64,000 nucleotides of DNA from Arthrobacter globiformis (GTDB lineage: Bacteria > Actinomycetota > Actinomycetes > Actinomycetales > Micrococcaceae): positions 744,001-808,000 of the forward strand of contig NZ_JAUSXI010000001.1 of assembly GCF_030815865.1 (NCBI RefSeq), written 5' to 3'. Every line of letters begins with the position of its first letter. The stretch's first letter is position 1. The notes under the pieces are model-generated. The model worked only from the letters and a program-made list of their open reading frames with translations, ran no database searches and had not been told where the DNA came from. Positions 36,153-45,187 of this stretch are shown piece by piece. Made by a program: the position numbers and the translations under genes.

Positions 36153-36353
36153 AGTTGATTCCCTTCTATCGGAGATTGGGCGTGGCCGTCGGCGAAGACC
36201 GACCCATTGATAGGACAGTCCCGCCGATTTTTTGGCATTGGCCCCTAAGGGCACGCCCATGGACGGTGTCGGCGAGATCAGGTGCCTCGATTAGGCCTGG
36301 ACCCGTGACTGCCCACGGTTCCGGATGGCTGATTTTTTCGGTTCCGCGCTTGC

Positions 36354-37088
36354 CTAGTGAGGAACAGTTGCCGTTGGGGACCCTGACCCACTGGTCGACT
36401 GCGTTTTGGAACGCGTAAGCCAGGCCATGATGATGGTCAGTATCACTGCAATGGCAGTAGCGAAGACCGTGATCCCCGGAGCTAGCGGTGCGCCTATGAA
36501 CACAACCAGTCCGGCAATGACCGCAGCGACTATGGTGGTGCGGATACTCTTCAGAGCCAACACGCTTTGGAGGACGACCGCACCAAAAATTGCCGGCAGA
36601 ATGTACAGCCTTGCGACACTGATCATTGCGGGTGGCAGCAGTCCAACTATCAACGTACCCAAGACGCCCACGAAGACGATGAGTGTCGTGATATGAACCA
36701 GCACCGCACCGATAATTGCGCTGCCGGCGATCAGTTCCGCCCTGCGGCTGCCGGGCTTTTCACCCAGCTGGGCTTGCGCCACGATTGCGGCGGGAAGGAG
36801 CTTATTGGATATGTTCCCAATTAGGAAAGCCTGGTACATCGCAGAGCGGCCGAGGATAGGAAAGTATGATACAGGCTCGACGATGGCGAAGAGGCCGAAG
36901 GTAGCCACTACGGCCCCGACCGCTCCCCACAATTCCAAGCCAGTGATACCGAGACCCGTTCCAAAAGCTGCGTAGAGAGCGGATACAAGGGAAATCAACA
37001 GCCCGAGTCCCAAGGTTATGGGACCCCAAATTGAAGTGGTGCGGTCAAAGGCGGCGAAGCCGCTGCGGATTTGCGTGGAAGCTGACAT
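36354..37088 (-). CDS. Small integral membrane protein, partner of the DUF5058-like protein
   Basis: This 244-residue protein has about seven long hydrophobic stretches (for example ITLGLGLLISLVSALYAAF, IIGAVLVHITTLIVFVGVLG, and a C-terminal FATAIAVILTIIMAWL) and a short polar tail. I do not recognise the family with confidence. The ATG at 37088 follows AAAGAAG. It starts 20 bp after the stop of the DUF5058-like gene and precedes the M20 hydrolase, so the three look like an operon. Two small hydrophobic proteins with a hydrolase suggest an uptake system. Confidence 0.7.
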   Translation of the reverse strand: MSASTQIRSGFAAFDRTTSIWGPITLGLGLLISLVSALYAAFGTGLGITGLELWGAVGAVVATFGLFAIVEPVSYFPILGRSAMYQAFLIGNISNKLLPAAIVAQAQLGEKPGSRRAELIAGSAIIGAVLVHITTLIVFVGVLGTLIVGLLPPAMISVARLYILPAIFGAVVLQSVLALKSIRTTIVAAVIAGLVVFIGAPLAPGITVFATAIAVILTIIMAWLTRSKTQSTSGSGSPTATVPH

Positions 37089-37108
37089 CGAATGCTTCTT
37101 TCTACGGC

Positions 37109-37855
37109 TTAGGCGACCGGCGCGGAATTGGTGACGAGGTATGCAACGGCCAGCGAGACGAAAATCGCGATGCCCAGACCCCACTCCCGAAGCCAGGGGA
37201 GATGGAAACGCTTGGCGATCAGGAGGCACAGGCCCATGGCAGCGGCAGAGGAGATCACGGTGAGAAGGTGAACGGGGGACTTGAGGGTCTCCTGGAAGGT
37301 CAATGTAAAGAATGCTGCCAAAAGCGCCGCGGCCGGAACGACAGTCATGACCGCGGGATTGACTTGGCGGAGCTTGGCGTCACCTTTGCTCAGGATGGGT
37401 GTCAAGATCAACGTTGCCAGCATCCAGAGAAGCCCGCCCATTGTCATTGCAGCGAAACCAAGAGCAAATATTTTCTGTGTGTACGTGGGGCCTCCGAGTT
37501 GGGCACCCTGCGTTCCCGCCGCCAGCCCTGCAGCGGCGACGTCGAAAGCCGCCGAACCGACCAGACCAATCCTCGTGAGCACAGCGGGAGTACCGAAAAG
37601 CGGCAGCAACGAGATCGCGATGAGGGCGACGGCAAGGGAAGGTCCGATGGCAGCTACAGCTCCAGTTCGGACAGAGCTTCGGACCTGCGAAGGGCTGAGA
37701 TCGGCGTCGCCTGCGGCTTGCCGGATCGCTCTGAAATAGATGACGGACTGGAGAATGATCACCAGGAAAACACCGGCGGCGCAAATCCAGAGCACCGGGT
37801 GATGGATCAGGGGCTGGATATCCGTCGAGCCCGGATCGACAACTGTGACAACCAC
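37109..37855 (-). CDS. DUF5058-like membrane protein
   Basis: This 248-residue polytopic protein has about six or seven hydrophobic stretches. It begins with a short periplasmic-like segment followed by VLWICAAGVFLVIILQSVIYFRAIRQA and a SVRTGAVAAIGPSLAVALIAI stretch, which fits the DUF5058 family as I know it. Function is undescribed. It is the first gene of the leftward set with the second membrane protein, the M20 hydrolase and the AsnC regulator. A role as a two-component importer for an acylated amino acid is an inference from neighbours. Confidence 0.7.
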   Translation of the reverse strand: MVVTVVDPGSTDIQPLIHHPVLWICAAGVFLVIILQSVIYFRAIRQAAGDADLSPSQVRSSVRTGAVAAIGPSLAVALIAISLLPLFGTPAVLTRIGLVGSAAFDVAAAGLAAGTQGAQLGGPTYTQKIFALGFAAMTMGGLLWMLATLILTPILSKGDAKLRQVNPAVMTVVPAAALLAAFFTLTFQETLKSPVHLLTVISSAAAMGLCLLIAKRFHLPWLREWGLGIAIFVSLAVAYLVTNSAPVA

Positions 37856-37920
37856 CGTTACTCCTTAGGAGTTCGAGAAAGGGGGAGACATGTCGAGGAG
37901 CTTCATCAGAACGGCCTTAT

Positions 37921-37930
37921 ATGTCGACAT
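37921..37930. promoter_or_regulatory. 10-bp palindrome upstream of the DUF5058-like operon
   Basis: ATGTCGACAT is a perfect palindrome in an AT-rich stretch (TTATATGTCGACATGCAT) about 66 bp before the start at 37855. It may be an operator for the nearby AsnC protein or part of the promoter. Confidence 0.3.
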
Positions 37931-38795
37931 GCATCAAATATGGCCCCTTGCATGGCGGTAAGTCAATCTTTTTTGTCGTTATGTAGTTCTCTCCATCGCT
38001 GGACCCGCGCCAGGACGGGCGAGGCAGTGAGCGCCGACATTTTGCGCAATTTCGCAGCGGCTCGGTGGGCTTCCACGAACTCGCTCCCGCAGACGTGCTG
38101 ATCAACGGGCAGCAGGCGCACGGGGGACCCGCAGTACCCCGGTTTACTCATCGGCTTGGCGGCTTGATGTATGCGGCTAGGGCTATCTACGGACGAAGAA
38201 CTTCCAACAAATGCCGCTGTTGACGGGGGTACGGTCCTCGGCGTCCTTATCAAGTGTGCTAATCGTCGTCCAATACCTGTGGAAAATTCCCCGAATAGGA
38301 CCCCTGTACCCAGCAGTGTGACCTTCGTCCCCGCGCCATCCAGTTCGGGGCAAGCCGGCCTGCTGCGCTGGATCAACGGTCTGGGTGTGCCAAACAGGGA
38401 ATTGTGGGGATCGGTGACCCGTACAGGCCGGCGCGTCACCGCCGCAATGGTGTTCCAGCGGTTCAACCTGTCACATTGTTGCGGTTGGGCCAATTTGGGC
38501 GAAGACCCGGTGAGTTTTGCCCTATCGGGAACCGGATGATTTGGACACCGTTACGGCTCTCTCAAGGAAGATCCCATTATGCTCCCGAGGCGTATCCGCA
38601 TTGCTGTTCCTAGCTTGCCCTACTGCAGGCCGGCAACGCGATGCCGCCGAAGAGCACGGGAGGACCTGCCGTAGCCGGCTCTGGTTCGTGGGAACGGACA
38701 GGCGTACCGTCGATTACGACGGTGATCGCACGCGGGGAACCTCGCTGTGAACCTGCACGCTGAGCACCATGCCGATCCACGTGAAGGAGCCGGAA
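37931..38795. other. About 860 bp without a supported gene
   Basis: A 176-codon minus-strand frame (37963-38493) has no recognisable domain and an Arg/Pro/Ser-rich composition typical of non-coding GC-rich sequence. No repeats or insertion-sequence ends were seen. Confidence 0.4.
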
Positions 38796-40952
38796 ATGGC
38801 GGGATGGAATGCGGATACAGCTGCCGGGCCGCTGGGCGCCGGTATCGTGACCCTCGTGGAGGGATCGTCCTTCTGCATCTCCCAGCCCAACGGGGACATC
38901 TATCCCCAGCTGCCACACGGGGTCTTCTTCCAAGACACCCGCATCCTGTCCCGCTGGAACCTGACCGTCAACGGCCAGCCGGTGGAGCCGCTGGCGACGG
39001 AAACGAAAGCACCCTACAGGGCGCTGTTCGCAGGCCGGGTGCCGCGCGCGGACGGCTATGCCGACAGCCCACTACTCGTGGAACGGCAGCGTGACGTGGG
39101 GGCCGGCATCCTGGAACAGGTCACGGTCCGCAACTATTCGCTCAAACCTGCTGAATGCGTAATTCGCCTCAGTGCCGAAGCGGACTTCGCGGACCTCTTC
39201 GAGGTGAAGGAAGCGCGCATCCAGCGGCAATGGGACGAGACGCGGCAGCCCAAAGGCGGATCGCTGACTATCAGTGCCACTTGGCAGGACGTCCACAAGG
39301 GTGTCACCATAACCGCCGACGGGGCCAAGGCCACGGCCGATGCTTTGGCTTATGACGTCGTGATACCGGCCAAAGGGCACTGGAGCATTCGTTTGAGCGT
39401 GGTGCCCACTGTCGATGGCAAGAACCTTGCGGCGCCGATCGTCCATCCTGCACGGGGTGAAATGTCACCGCGCGACGTGCGACGGCAGGAGTGGGTGGCA
39501 AGGATTCCGGTCGTGCGGATGGGCAACCGTTCCGTGCAACGAACGCTGCAGCGCAGCTACGACGACTTGGGCGCGCTGCGCATCGAGGACCCGGAGTACC
39601 CTGAGCGCGTAGTTGTGGCTGCCGGGGCGCCCTGGTTCATGACCCTGTTCGGCCGCGACTCCTTGTGGGCATCGCAGATGGCGCTCCCAGTGGACCCGTC
39701 CCTGGCCCTAGGCACCTTACAGACCCTGGCCGAGCGTCAGGGCAGCGCGGTGGACCTCTTGAGCGAGGAGGAGCCGGGCAAGATTTTGCACGAGGTTCGG
39801 CTCGGCGTCTCCAGTGGGCTGTCCCTGGGCGGCAAGAACGCCTACTACGGCAGCGTCGACGCCACCCCCCTGTTCGTTAACGTGCTGGGCGCAGTCAGCC
39901 GCTGGGGTTTTGCAAGGGAAACCATCGCCGCCCTACTGCCCAACGCAGACCGCGCGCTTGAATGGATCCGAGACTACGGCGACAAGGACGGGGACGGCTT
40001 CGTAGAATATGAGCGGCTCAACGACCATGGCCTGCTCAACCAGGGTTGGAAGGATTCGTGGGACGGAATCAACTTTGCCGATGGGCGTATGGCGGAGGGG
40101 CCCATCGCGCTGTGCGAGGTGCAGGCGTACGTCTACAGCGCGTACATGTCCCGGGCCTGGATGGCCTACGACGCCGGCGACAAGCCCTTAGCTCGCGAAC
40201 TGCAGGAACGTGCGGCCCGGTTGAAGCGTCGGTTCAACGAGCAGTTCTGGCTGCCGGACAAGGGCTACTACGCTGTCGCCCTGGACAAGGACAAGCGCCC
40301 AGTCGACGCCTGCGCCTCCAACATGGGGCAATGCCTCTGGTATGGCATCGTGGACGAAGACAAGGTGCCGACGGTGGCCGAGCGCCTGATGTCCCCGGAG
40401 ATGTTCAGCGGCTGGGGCGTGCGGACCCTGGCCAGCGACATGGGCGCCTATAACCCCGCCAGCTACCACAACGGCTCCGTCTGGCCCCACGACAATGCTG
40501 TCATCGTGGCGGGCCTCCTGCGCTACGGGTTCGTGCACGAGGCCCAGCGGATCGCCACTGCGCTACTGGAAGCGGCGGACTACTCGGACGGCCGCCTGCC
40601 AGAACTGTTCTGCGGCTTTGACCGCGAACAGTTCGGGCATCCCGTGCCCTATCCTACGGCGTGCTCGCCACAGGCCTGGGCGGCAACCACGCCGATCTTC
40701 CTGGTAACGAGCCTGATGCGCTACGACGTATACGTGTCCCTCGGCGGCCTCTGGCTGGACCCAGTCCTCCCGGAATCCTTCGGCGACCTGCATATCAACA
40801 ACGCGCCCACAGGCGCCGGACCCGTCACCATAGACGCGTCCGGTACCAGCGCCTCCGTGTACGGCCTGCCCCAGGGAATGGTCCTCCACAGCGGACACCG
40901 GCTGTGGATGACCGAACTCATGGAGCGGGCAAATCTGCGCCCGGAGATATAG
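38796..40952 (+). CDS. Glycogen debranching-like / amylo-alpha-1,6-glucosidase family protein
   Basis: This 718-residue cytoplasmic protein has an N-terminal GDE_N_bis domain (from VTLVEGSSFCISQPNGDI, with FFQDTRILSRW) and a C-terminal (alpha/alpha)6 glycosidase-like domain. The latter includes WFMTLFGRDSLWAS, LLNQGWKDSWDG and YHNGSVWPHDNAV. Such proteins are annotated as amylo-alpha-1,6-glucosidases and are widespread in actinobacteria, often with roles in storage or trehalose-type sugars. The ATG at 38796 has AAGGAG eight bases upstream; the ATG at 38769 does not. It is flanked by gene-free stretches and is not linked to the catabolic genes. The 350 bp after it (to 41303) hold nothing identifiable. 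Confidence 0.9.
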   Translation: MAGWNADTAAGPLGAGIVTLVEGSSFCISQPNGDIYPQLPHGVFFQDTRILSRWNLTVNGQPVEPLATETKAPYRALFAGRVPRADGYADSPLLVERQRDVGAGILEQVTVRNYSLKPAECVIRLSAEADFADLFEVKEARIQRQWDETRQPKGGSLTISATWQDVHKGVTITADGAKATADALAYDVVIPAKGHWSIRLSVVPTVDGKNLAAPIVHPARGEMSPRDVRRQEWVARIPVVRMGNRSVQRTLQRSYDDLGALRIEDPEYPERVVVAAGAPWFMTLFGRDSLWASQMALPVDPSLALGTLQTLAERQGSAVDLLSEEEPGKILHEVRLGVSSGLSLGGKNAYYGSVDATPLFVNVLGAVSRWGFARETIAALLPNADRALEWIRDYGDKDGDGFVEYERLNDHGLLNQGWKDSWDGINFADGRMAEGPIALCEVQAYVYSAYMSRAWMAYDAGDKPLARELQERAARLKRRFNEQFWLPDKGYYAVALDKDKRPVDACASNMGQCLWYGIVDEDKVPTVAERLMSPEMFSGWGVRTLASDMGAYNPASYHNGSVWPHDNAVIVAGLLRYGFVHEAQRIATALLEAADYSDGRLPELFCGFDREQFGHPVPYPTACSPQAWAATTPIFLVTSLMRYDVYVSLGGLWLDPVLPESFGDLHINNAPTGAGPVTIDASGTSASVYGLPQGMVLHSGHRLWMTELMERANLRPEI

Positions 40953-41303
40953 CATTTACCGTTTCTCGGTTGCCCGGTCCTGCTGCTCAACAAGCGTTCG
41001 TGGGTGTCGACCGCGAGGCCCCGCGCAGGTTCTCCTGGCACTGCTCTTCACGTCTGCTCCGATTTCGCGCATAGTTGATGGCTGTGCGTGCTGGGTGCCC
41101 TTGCGGCGGAGGCTGATCCCGACCCCCTCCACTGCACGCAACGGATCGCTGACGTGCGCGACGAATCTACCAGTGGCAATCCGCCGCAAGTTCACGGTTG
41201 GAGTCGGACTGACCACCGCTCCAAGAAGCCTTCGACAGCGGAGTATCGCCGGGTATGGGCATTAGGCCCGTAACCGGTTCCACGGCGCAAAGATGGACGG
41301 GGA

Positions 41304-42320
41304 TCAGTTGGCCAGCGAATGGACAATGGACTGGGCTTCGGCCATCATCTGCGGGATGAAGCTTGCAACGTCGATGCTTTCGCGAATTCCGGAGGCCACC
41401 TGCCCGGAAAGCACCAACCCGTTATTGACGTCACCTTCAATTTGGGCGCGCTGCATAAGGCGGATCTTCTCCCGCACACGCGCGAGGTCGTTGCCTGATC
41501 CGGCGCGGTGCAAGGATCCTGCGAGGGAGAATTTATCGGTGGCGCTATTGCGCAGTGCACGGCAGGGCCCGTGCACGCCGTCGAAGGCGACATCGGAGCT
41601 CTCTTCGGCGTCCAGTACGGCCTGCCGATAAGCGGGGTGCCAGTCCAAGTCGTTGCTGGCGATGAAACGGGTGCCCATGGCCACACCGCTGGCCCCCAGG
41701 CACCAAGCCGCTGCCAGGCCACGACCGTCCCGAAAGCCCCCCGTGAGTAGCACCGGAACGTCGACGGCCTCGGTGATGTTTGGTCCCACGACCATGGTGT
41801 GCATGCCGCTGGCCGGTGCGTGCCCACCCATCTCGAAGCCGGCGGCGATGATGACGTCAACCCCGGCGTCCACCGACTTTCGGGCCTGGCGGGTGCTGCC
41901 TACCTTGTGCTGGTGCACCAGGCCGGCCTCGTGGATCCGGTCGACGAACCTGCCCGGGAAGCCTGCCGAGGTCGTGATGGCACGGAGCCTTTCGCGAATC
42001 TCCGGGCTCTCCTGCTGGGCCTCGAGGATGGCTTCGATATAAACCTCGGCGTCGGGCAGGGACTGCCCTCCCGAGTCCACGCCGACGGGGATGTTCACGG
42101 CGAAGGGCCGATCGGTAAGGCTGGCGCAGAGCCGAATGTCCCGTTTGAGCACCTCTGCTCCCTCAGCGAGGTTCTCGGGGATACCCGGCATGCTCACCGT
42201 GCCGAGGCCCCCAGCCTGCGAGACCGCAGCGGCCAATCGCGCGGTCCCGAAGGGCCCCATCCCCTCTTGCACGATGGGGTGATTGATGCCCAAAAGCTGA
42301 GTGTAATTCCTGTAACCCAC
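41304..42320 (-). CDS. Nitronate monooxygenase / 2-nitropropane dioxygenase family FMN protein
   Basis: This 338-residue TIM-barrel flavoprotein begins NHPIVQEGMGPFG and has FEMGGHAPASG and the FMN phosphate-binding VPVLLTGGFRDGRGLAAAWCLGASGVAMGTRF region. Relatives oxidise nitronates, but many act as enoyl reductases or on other acids, so the reaction is open. The GTG at 42320 is chosen because GAGGAC precedes it and the family N-terminus starts there. It begins 13 bp after the MHS transporter stop, so the two are cotranscribed, and the promoter ahead of them carries a 37-bp operator. Confidence 0.88.
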   Translation of the reverse strand: MGYRNYTQLLGINHPIVQEGMGPFGTARLAAAVSQAGGLGTVSMPGIPENLAEGAEVLKRDIRLCASLTDRPFAVNIPVGVDSGGQSLPDAEVYIEAILEAQQESPEIRERLRAITTSAGFPGRFVDRIHEAGLVHQHKVGSTRQARKSVDAGVDVIIAAGFEMGGHAPASGMHTMVVGPNITEAVDVPVLLTGGFRDGRGLAAAWCLGASGVAMGTRFIASNDLDWHPAYRQAVLDAEESSDVAFDGVHGPCRALRNSATDKFSLAGSLHRAGSGNDLARVREKIRLMQRAQIEGDVNNGLVLSGQVASGIRESIDVASFIPQMMAEAQSIVHSLAN

Positions 42321-42333
42321 AACGTCCTCTTCT

Positions 42334-43665
42334 CTATTTGATCTCTTCGAGATGATGGCTCCGGCGCTCTTCCGCCCGGTAGATGGCAACGACTGTGATG
42401 GCGATCGTCAGAGCCCACACAGCACCCAGGGCAACGGTGCTGCCACTGGCAAACACAACCAAGCCTGCGGCCGCCAGCGGGGCCATTCCGCCACCGATGA
42501 TCGAGGAAAACTGGTAGGACAGGGAGGCTCCTGTGTACCTAACCCGGGTGGGGAACTGCTCTCCCACGAACGCTCCGTACGGGCCGAACATGAGTCCCTC
42601 AACAGCCTGCGCCCACACGACGGCCAGCGTGAAGAACCAGACGCTACCGCTGTCGATGAGCCAGAGGAGGGCGGGCACCGAGAGCAGAATCAGCACGGCA
42701 CCGGTCATCATCACCCGGCGCCGACCGAGCCGGTCACTGATCTTGGCACTCATCATGGTCGATGCGACCAAGGCGATGGAGCCGGCAGTTGTCACCAGCA
42801 GAGCGTCGGTCCGCTCAACACCAGCCTCGATGGCACGCGACAGACCCCAAACCGTAGTGATACCAGCGATGGCGTAGAGGCTCATGCCGGAGAGCACTGT
42901 GGTCAAGAGATTCTTGCCGTTGTTCTTGAACATCGCGACGAGCGGGATGTCGGGGGCCTCGGTCTTGTCCATGTTGGCAAAGACCGGGGTTTCAGTGACT
43001 GAGCGCCGGATAAGGTACCCCACAGCCAGCAGCAGGACGCTGAACAGGAATGGGACGCGCCAGCCCCAGGTGACAAATTGGTCGTTCGGCAGCAATGAGA
43101 CCAAGGCGATCGCCAGGGTCGCGAAGATGCCTCCCGCAGCGGCCCCCATGTTAGCGAAGCTGGCGGCGAAGCCCCTCTTCTCTGCGGGTGCGTGCTCGAG
43201 AACCAGGAGCATCGAGCCACCAAGCTCCCCGCCCACGGCGAAGCCCTGCAACAGGCGCAGCATGACCAGCACGATCGGCGCCATGACCCCGATCGTGGCC
43301 GGGCTCGGGATCAGACCGACGAGCGTGGTGGAGATCCCCATGAGCATCATGGAGGCGATGAGGACTTCTTTCCGGCCGTACTTGTCGCCGAAGTGCCCGA
43401 ACACGGCACCGCCCAAGGGTCGAGCCAAATACCCGGCTGCCAAGGTGCCAAACGACGCAAAAACGCCGACCGCTGGGGGAAGGTCGCTGAAGAAGACCTG
43501 GCTGAACACCACCGCCGACGCTGTGGCGTACAGCAGGAAGTCGTAGTACTCGATGAGATTGCCCAAAAACGCCGAGGCGATGATCCGCCGCATGCTCTTG
43601 GTGTTGAGACTGGTGTTCTCCGCGCCGGGGATCCCGACACGGTTGGTTCGGTTGACCTGTGTCAT
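42334..43665 (-). CDS. MFS transporter, metabolite:H+ symporter (MHS) family
   Basis: This 443-residue membrane protein has about 12 hydrophobic segments. The first helix carries GNLIEYYDFLLY, a hallmark of MHS carriers for carboxylates such as shikimate, ketoglutarate or citrate, and loop 2-3 reads GHFGDKYGRK. The ATG at 43665 follows AAAAGG. It heads the operon with the nitronate monooxygenase-like gene and lies 165 bp after a strong 37-bp operator, linking it to the acyl-CoA genes far to the left. Likely importer of the acid processed by that pathway. Confidence 0.92.
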   Translation of the reverse strand: MTQVNRTNRVGIPGAENTSLNTKSMRRIIASAFLGNLIEYYDFLLYATASAVVFSQVFFSDLPPAVGVFASFGTLAAGYLARPLGGAVFGHFGDKYGRKEVLIASMMLMGISTTLVGLIPSPATIGVMAPIVLVMLRLLQGFAVGGELGGSMLLVLEHAPAEKRGFAASFANMGAAAGGIFATLAIALVSLLPNDQFVTWGWRVPFLFSVLLLAVGYLIRRSVTETPVFANMDKTEAPDIPLVAMFKNNGKNLLTTVLSGMSLYAIAGITTVWGLSRAIEAGVERTDALLVTTAGSIALVASTMMSAKISDRLGRRRVMMTGAVLILLSVPALLWLIDSGSVWFFTLAVVWAQAVEGLMFGPYGAFVGEQFPTRVRYTGASLSYQFSSIIGGGMAPLAAAGLVVFASGSTVALGAVWALTIAITVVAIYRAEERRSHHLEEIK

Positions 43666-43828
43666 GACTTACCTTTTGGTCTTAGATGGGTCGCCAGCAC
43701 CGCTGCGTCGATCAGGACGTCGTGATCGTGTCGTATTCCAGCAGCAGGTGGCCTTGCTCCTGAGTGCGTGCGGTAGTTATTCGAGTAAATGATCATGGTG
43801 CTGCTTAGCCGCTTGTCCGCTGCATCAT

Positions 43829-43865
43829 TCTACAAATGCGATGTTAAAGTATCTATAGATGTAGA
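43829..43865. promoter_or_regulatory. 37-bp bipartite operator upstream of the MHS/nitronate monooxygenase operon
   Basis: TCTACAA (43829-43835) and ATGTAGA (43859-43865) are 23 bp apart, with AAAGTATC (43846-43853) at the core position, seven of eight matching. It repeats the architecture at 9827 and 14530, over 29 kb away. Confidence 0.6.
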
Positions 43866-43984
43866 ACGTACAGCCGGGGCAGGGTGGTGTCAGTCACAGT
43901 GCGGGATGTTTAAGTCGGGGACTCCAGCCGAACAAGCGCGACGCCTGAAGGCAGCACTACTCTCTCAATGAAACGGATGAATCG

Positions 43985-44445
43985 GTCCGCTCGGGACGGG
44001 CAAGACACATCTCGCTACCGGGCTCGGCCTACGTGCCACCCAACTGGGCCACCGGGTCCTTTTCGCGACCGCGATCGACTGGGTCGCCCGGCTCCAACCC
44101 GGCACATCAGAACGGCAGACTGCCCAAAGAACTCATCAGGCTGCGCCGTTACGGGCTGATCATCGTCGACGAGGTCGGCTACATCCCGTTCGAGCAGGAC
44201 GCCGCGAACCTGTTCTTCCAGCTCGTCTCATCGCGCTACGAGCACGCTTCGCTGGTCCTGACCTCGAACCTGCCCTTCGCCCGCTGGGGCGACGTCTTCG
44301 GAGACCAGGTCGTGGCCTCGCCATGATCGACCGCATCGTCCACCACGCCGAAGTCATCACCCTCAAGGGCTCCAGCTAGCGGCTCAAGCACACCCTGGCC
44401 GACTCGCTGCCCTCGACACGGCCGGAAAGTACGGGAGAATAACCA
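43985..44445 (+). pseudogene. istB: IS21-family helper ATPase, decayed
   Basis: The 44033-44326 frame encodes LIRLRRYGLIIVDEVGYIPFEQDAANLFFQLVSSRYEHASLVLTSN-type sequence, the Walker B and sensor region of IstB. The Walker A part (GTGKTHLATGLGL-like) is found in another frame near 43995-44030. The C-terminal part (MIDRIVHHAEVITLKGSS) follows after a further frameshift near 44323. At least two frameshifts and a stop in the tail make it inactive. An IS21-like terminal repeat follows at 44478-44506. No istA remains. Confidence 0.8.
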
Positions 44446-44477
44446 ACGTCAACGTGGCTCACCTTTTCAACCCACGA

Positions 44478-44506
44478 AATGGCTCACTTTTCGACCATCG
44501 CTGACA
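44478..44506. repeat. IS21-like terminal inverted repeat
   Basis: This 29-bp segment is the exact reverse complement of 696-724 and matches 2047-2075 at 26 of 29 positions. It lies on the istB-distal side, so its tip at 44506 is the right end of the element. A partial second copy of the inner motif (GTGGCTCACCTTTTC) lies just inside at about 44455, as expected for the repeated ends of IS21 elements. Confidence 0.75.
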
Positions 44507-44611
44507 CGCGGTTGGACAGGACTGAATCCCAGAGGCTCGCGTGGAGCCTCGACTACGCCCTGGGCAGTGGGGCAGACCGCTTCATCCAGGTTCCGCTTTT
44601 TGACCAATCTG

Positions 44612-44640
44612 TTGCCCGCACCGGCACTGACACATAGGCT
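44612..44640 (+). promoter_or_regulatory. Candidate promoter of the cold-shock gene
   Basis: TTGCCC (44612-44617) and TAGGCT (44635-44640) are separated by exactly 17 bp. Transcription from about 44647 would give a leader of about 60 bases before the cold-shock start, a place where such genes are often regulated. Confidence 0.4.
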
Positions 44641-44709
44641 CAACATGTGAGTGGCGGGGACGGCAATCCGAAAAGCGGATCCGGCCCGCGACCCGTGAAG
44701 GAAAAAAGC

Positions 44710-44913
44710 ATGGCAACAGGTACGGTCAAGTGGTTCAACGCCGAAAAGGGCTTCGGATTCATCGCCCCCGACGACGGAAGCGCTGACGTGTTCGCACACT
44801 TTTCAGCAATCGCATCCAGCGGCTACCGCTCCCTGGACGAGAACCAGAAGGTTCAGTTCGACGTCACCCAGGGCCCTAAGGGTCCGCAGGCGGAGAACAT
44901 CCAGCCGCTCTAA
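44710..44913 (+). CDS. cspA: Cold-shock domain protein
   Basis: This 67-residue single cold-shock domain binds single-stranded RNA or DNA and acts as an RNA chaperone. RNP1 is KGFGFI and RNP2 is VFAHFSAI, with the usual start [14 protein letters not shown]. The ATG at 44710 follows GAAGGAAAAAA. A strong terminator follows directly. It is the first typical housekeeping gene after the IS21 remnant, suggesting the right edge of the accessory block is near. Confidence 0.95.
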   Translation: MATGTVKWFNAEKGFGFIAPDDGSADVFAHFSAIASSGYRSLDENQKVQFDVTQGPKGPQAENIQPL

Positions 44914-44924
44914 GTGGTTCTCAG

Positions 44925-44963
44925 GAAGCTGGCCGGCTGCAAACCGGCCAGCTTCTCTGTTTT
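44925..44963 (+). terminator. Rho-independent terminator of the cold-shock gene
   Basis: GAAGCTGGCCGG pairs perfectly with CCGGCCAGCTTC around a CTGCAAA loop, followed by TCTGTTTT. It starts 11 bp after the stop codon. Confidence 0.9.
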
Positions 44964-45187
44964 CACCCAGCCCCGGAGCCGCACGCATAGCGGCACGACC
45001 ACACACGGAGGCCCGCCAGCCCAAAGGCAACCGTTCTGAAGGTCCAACAATTCCATAACAGCAGCAGCGGCGGGTCTGGGCACCCACAGCCCGCGCATCC
45101 AGAACCACTGTCGCCCCTACTTCGTGAATTCGGACTCCTTGCCCGCCTCGGCGGAATAGCACAGGACAACGAAATCCTCTACAAGGT

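Noticed and set aside
37963..38493. 176-codon minus-strand frame
   Set aside because: Arg/Pro/Ser-rich with no domain or motif; looks like an open frame in GC-rich non-coding DNA, though a decayed gene cannot be excluded.
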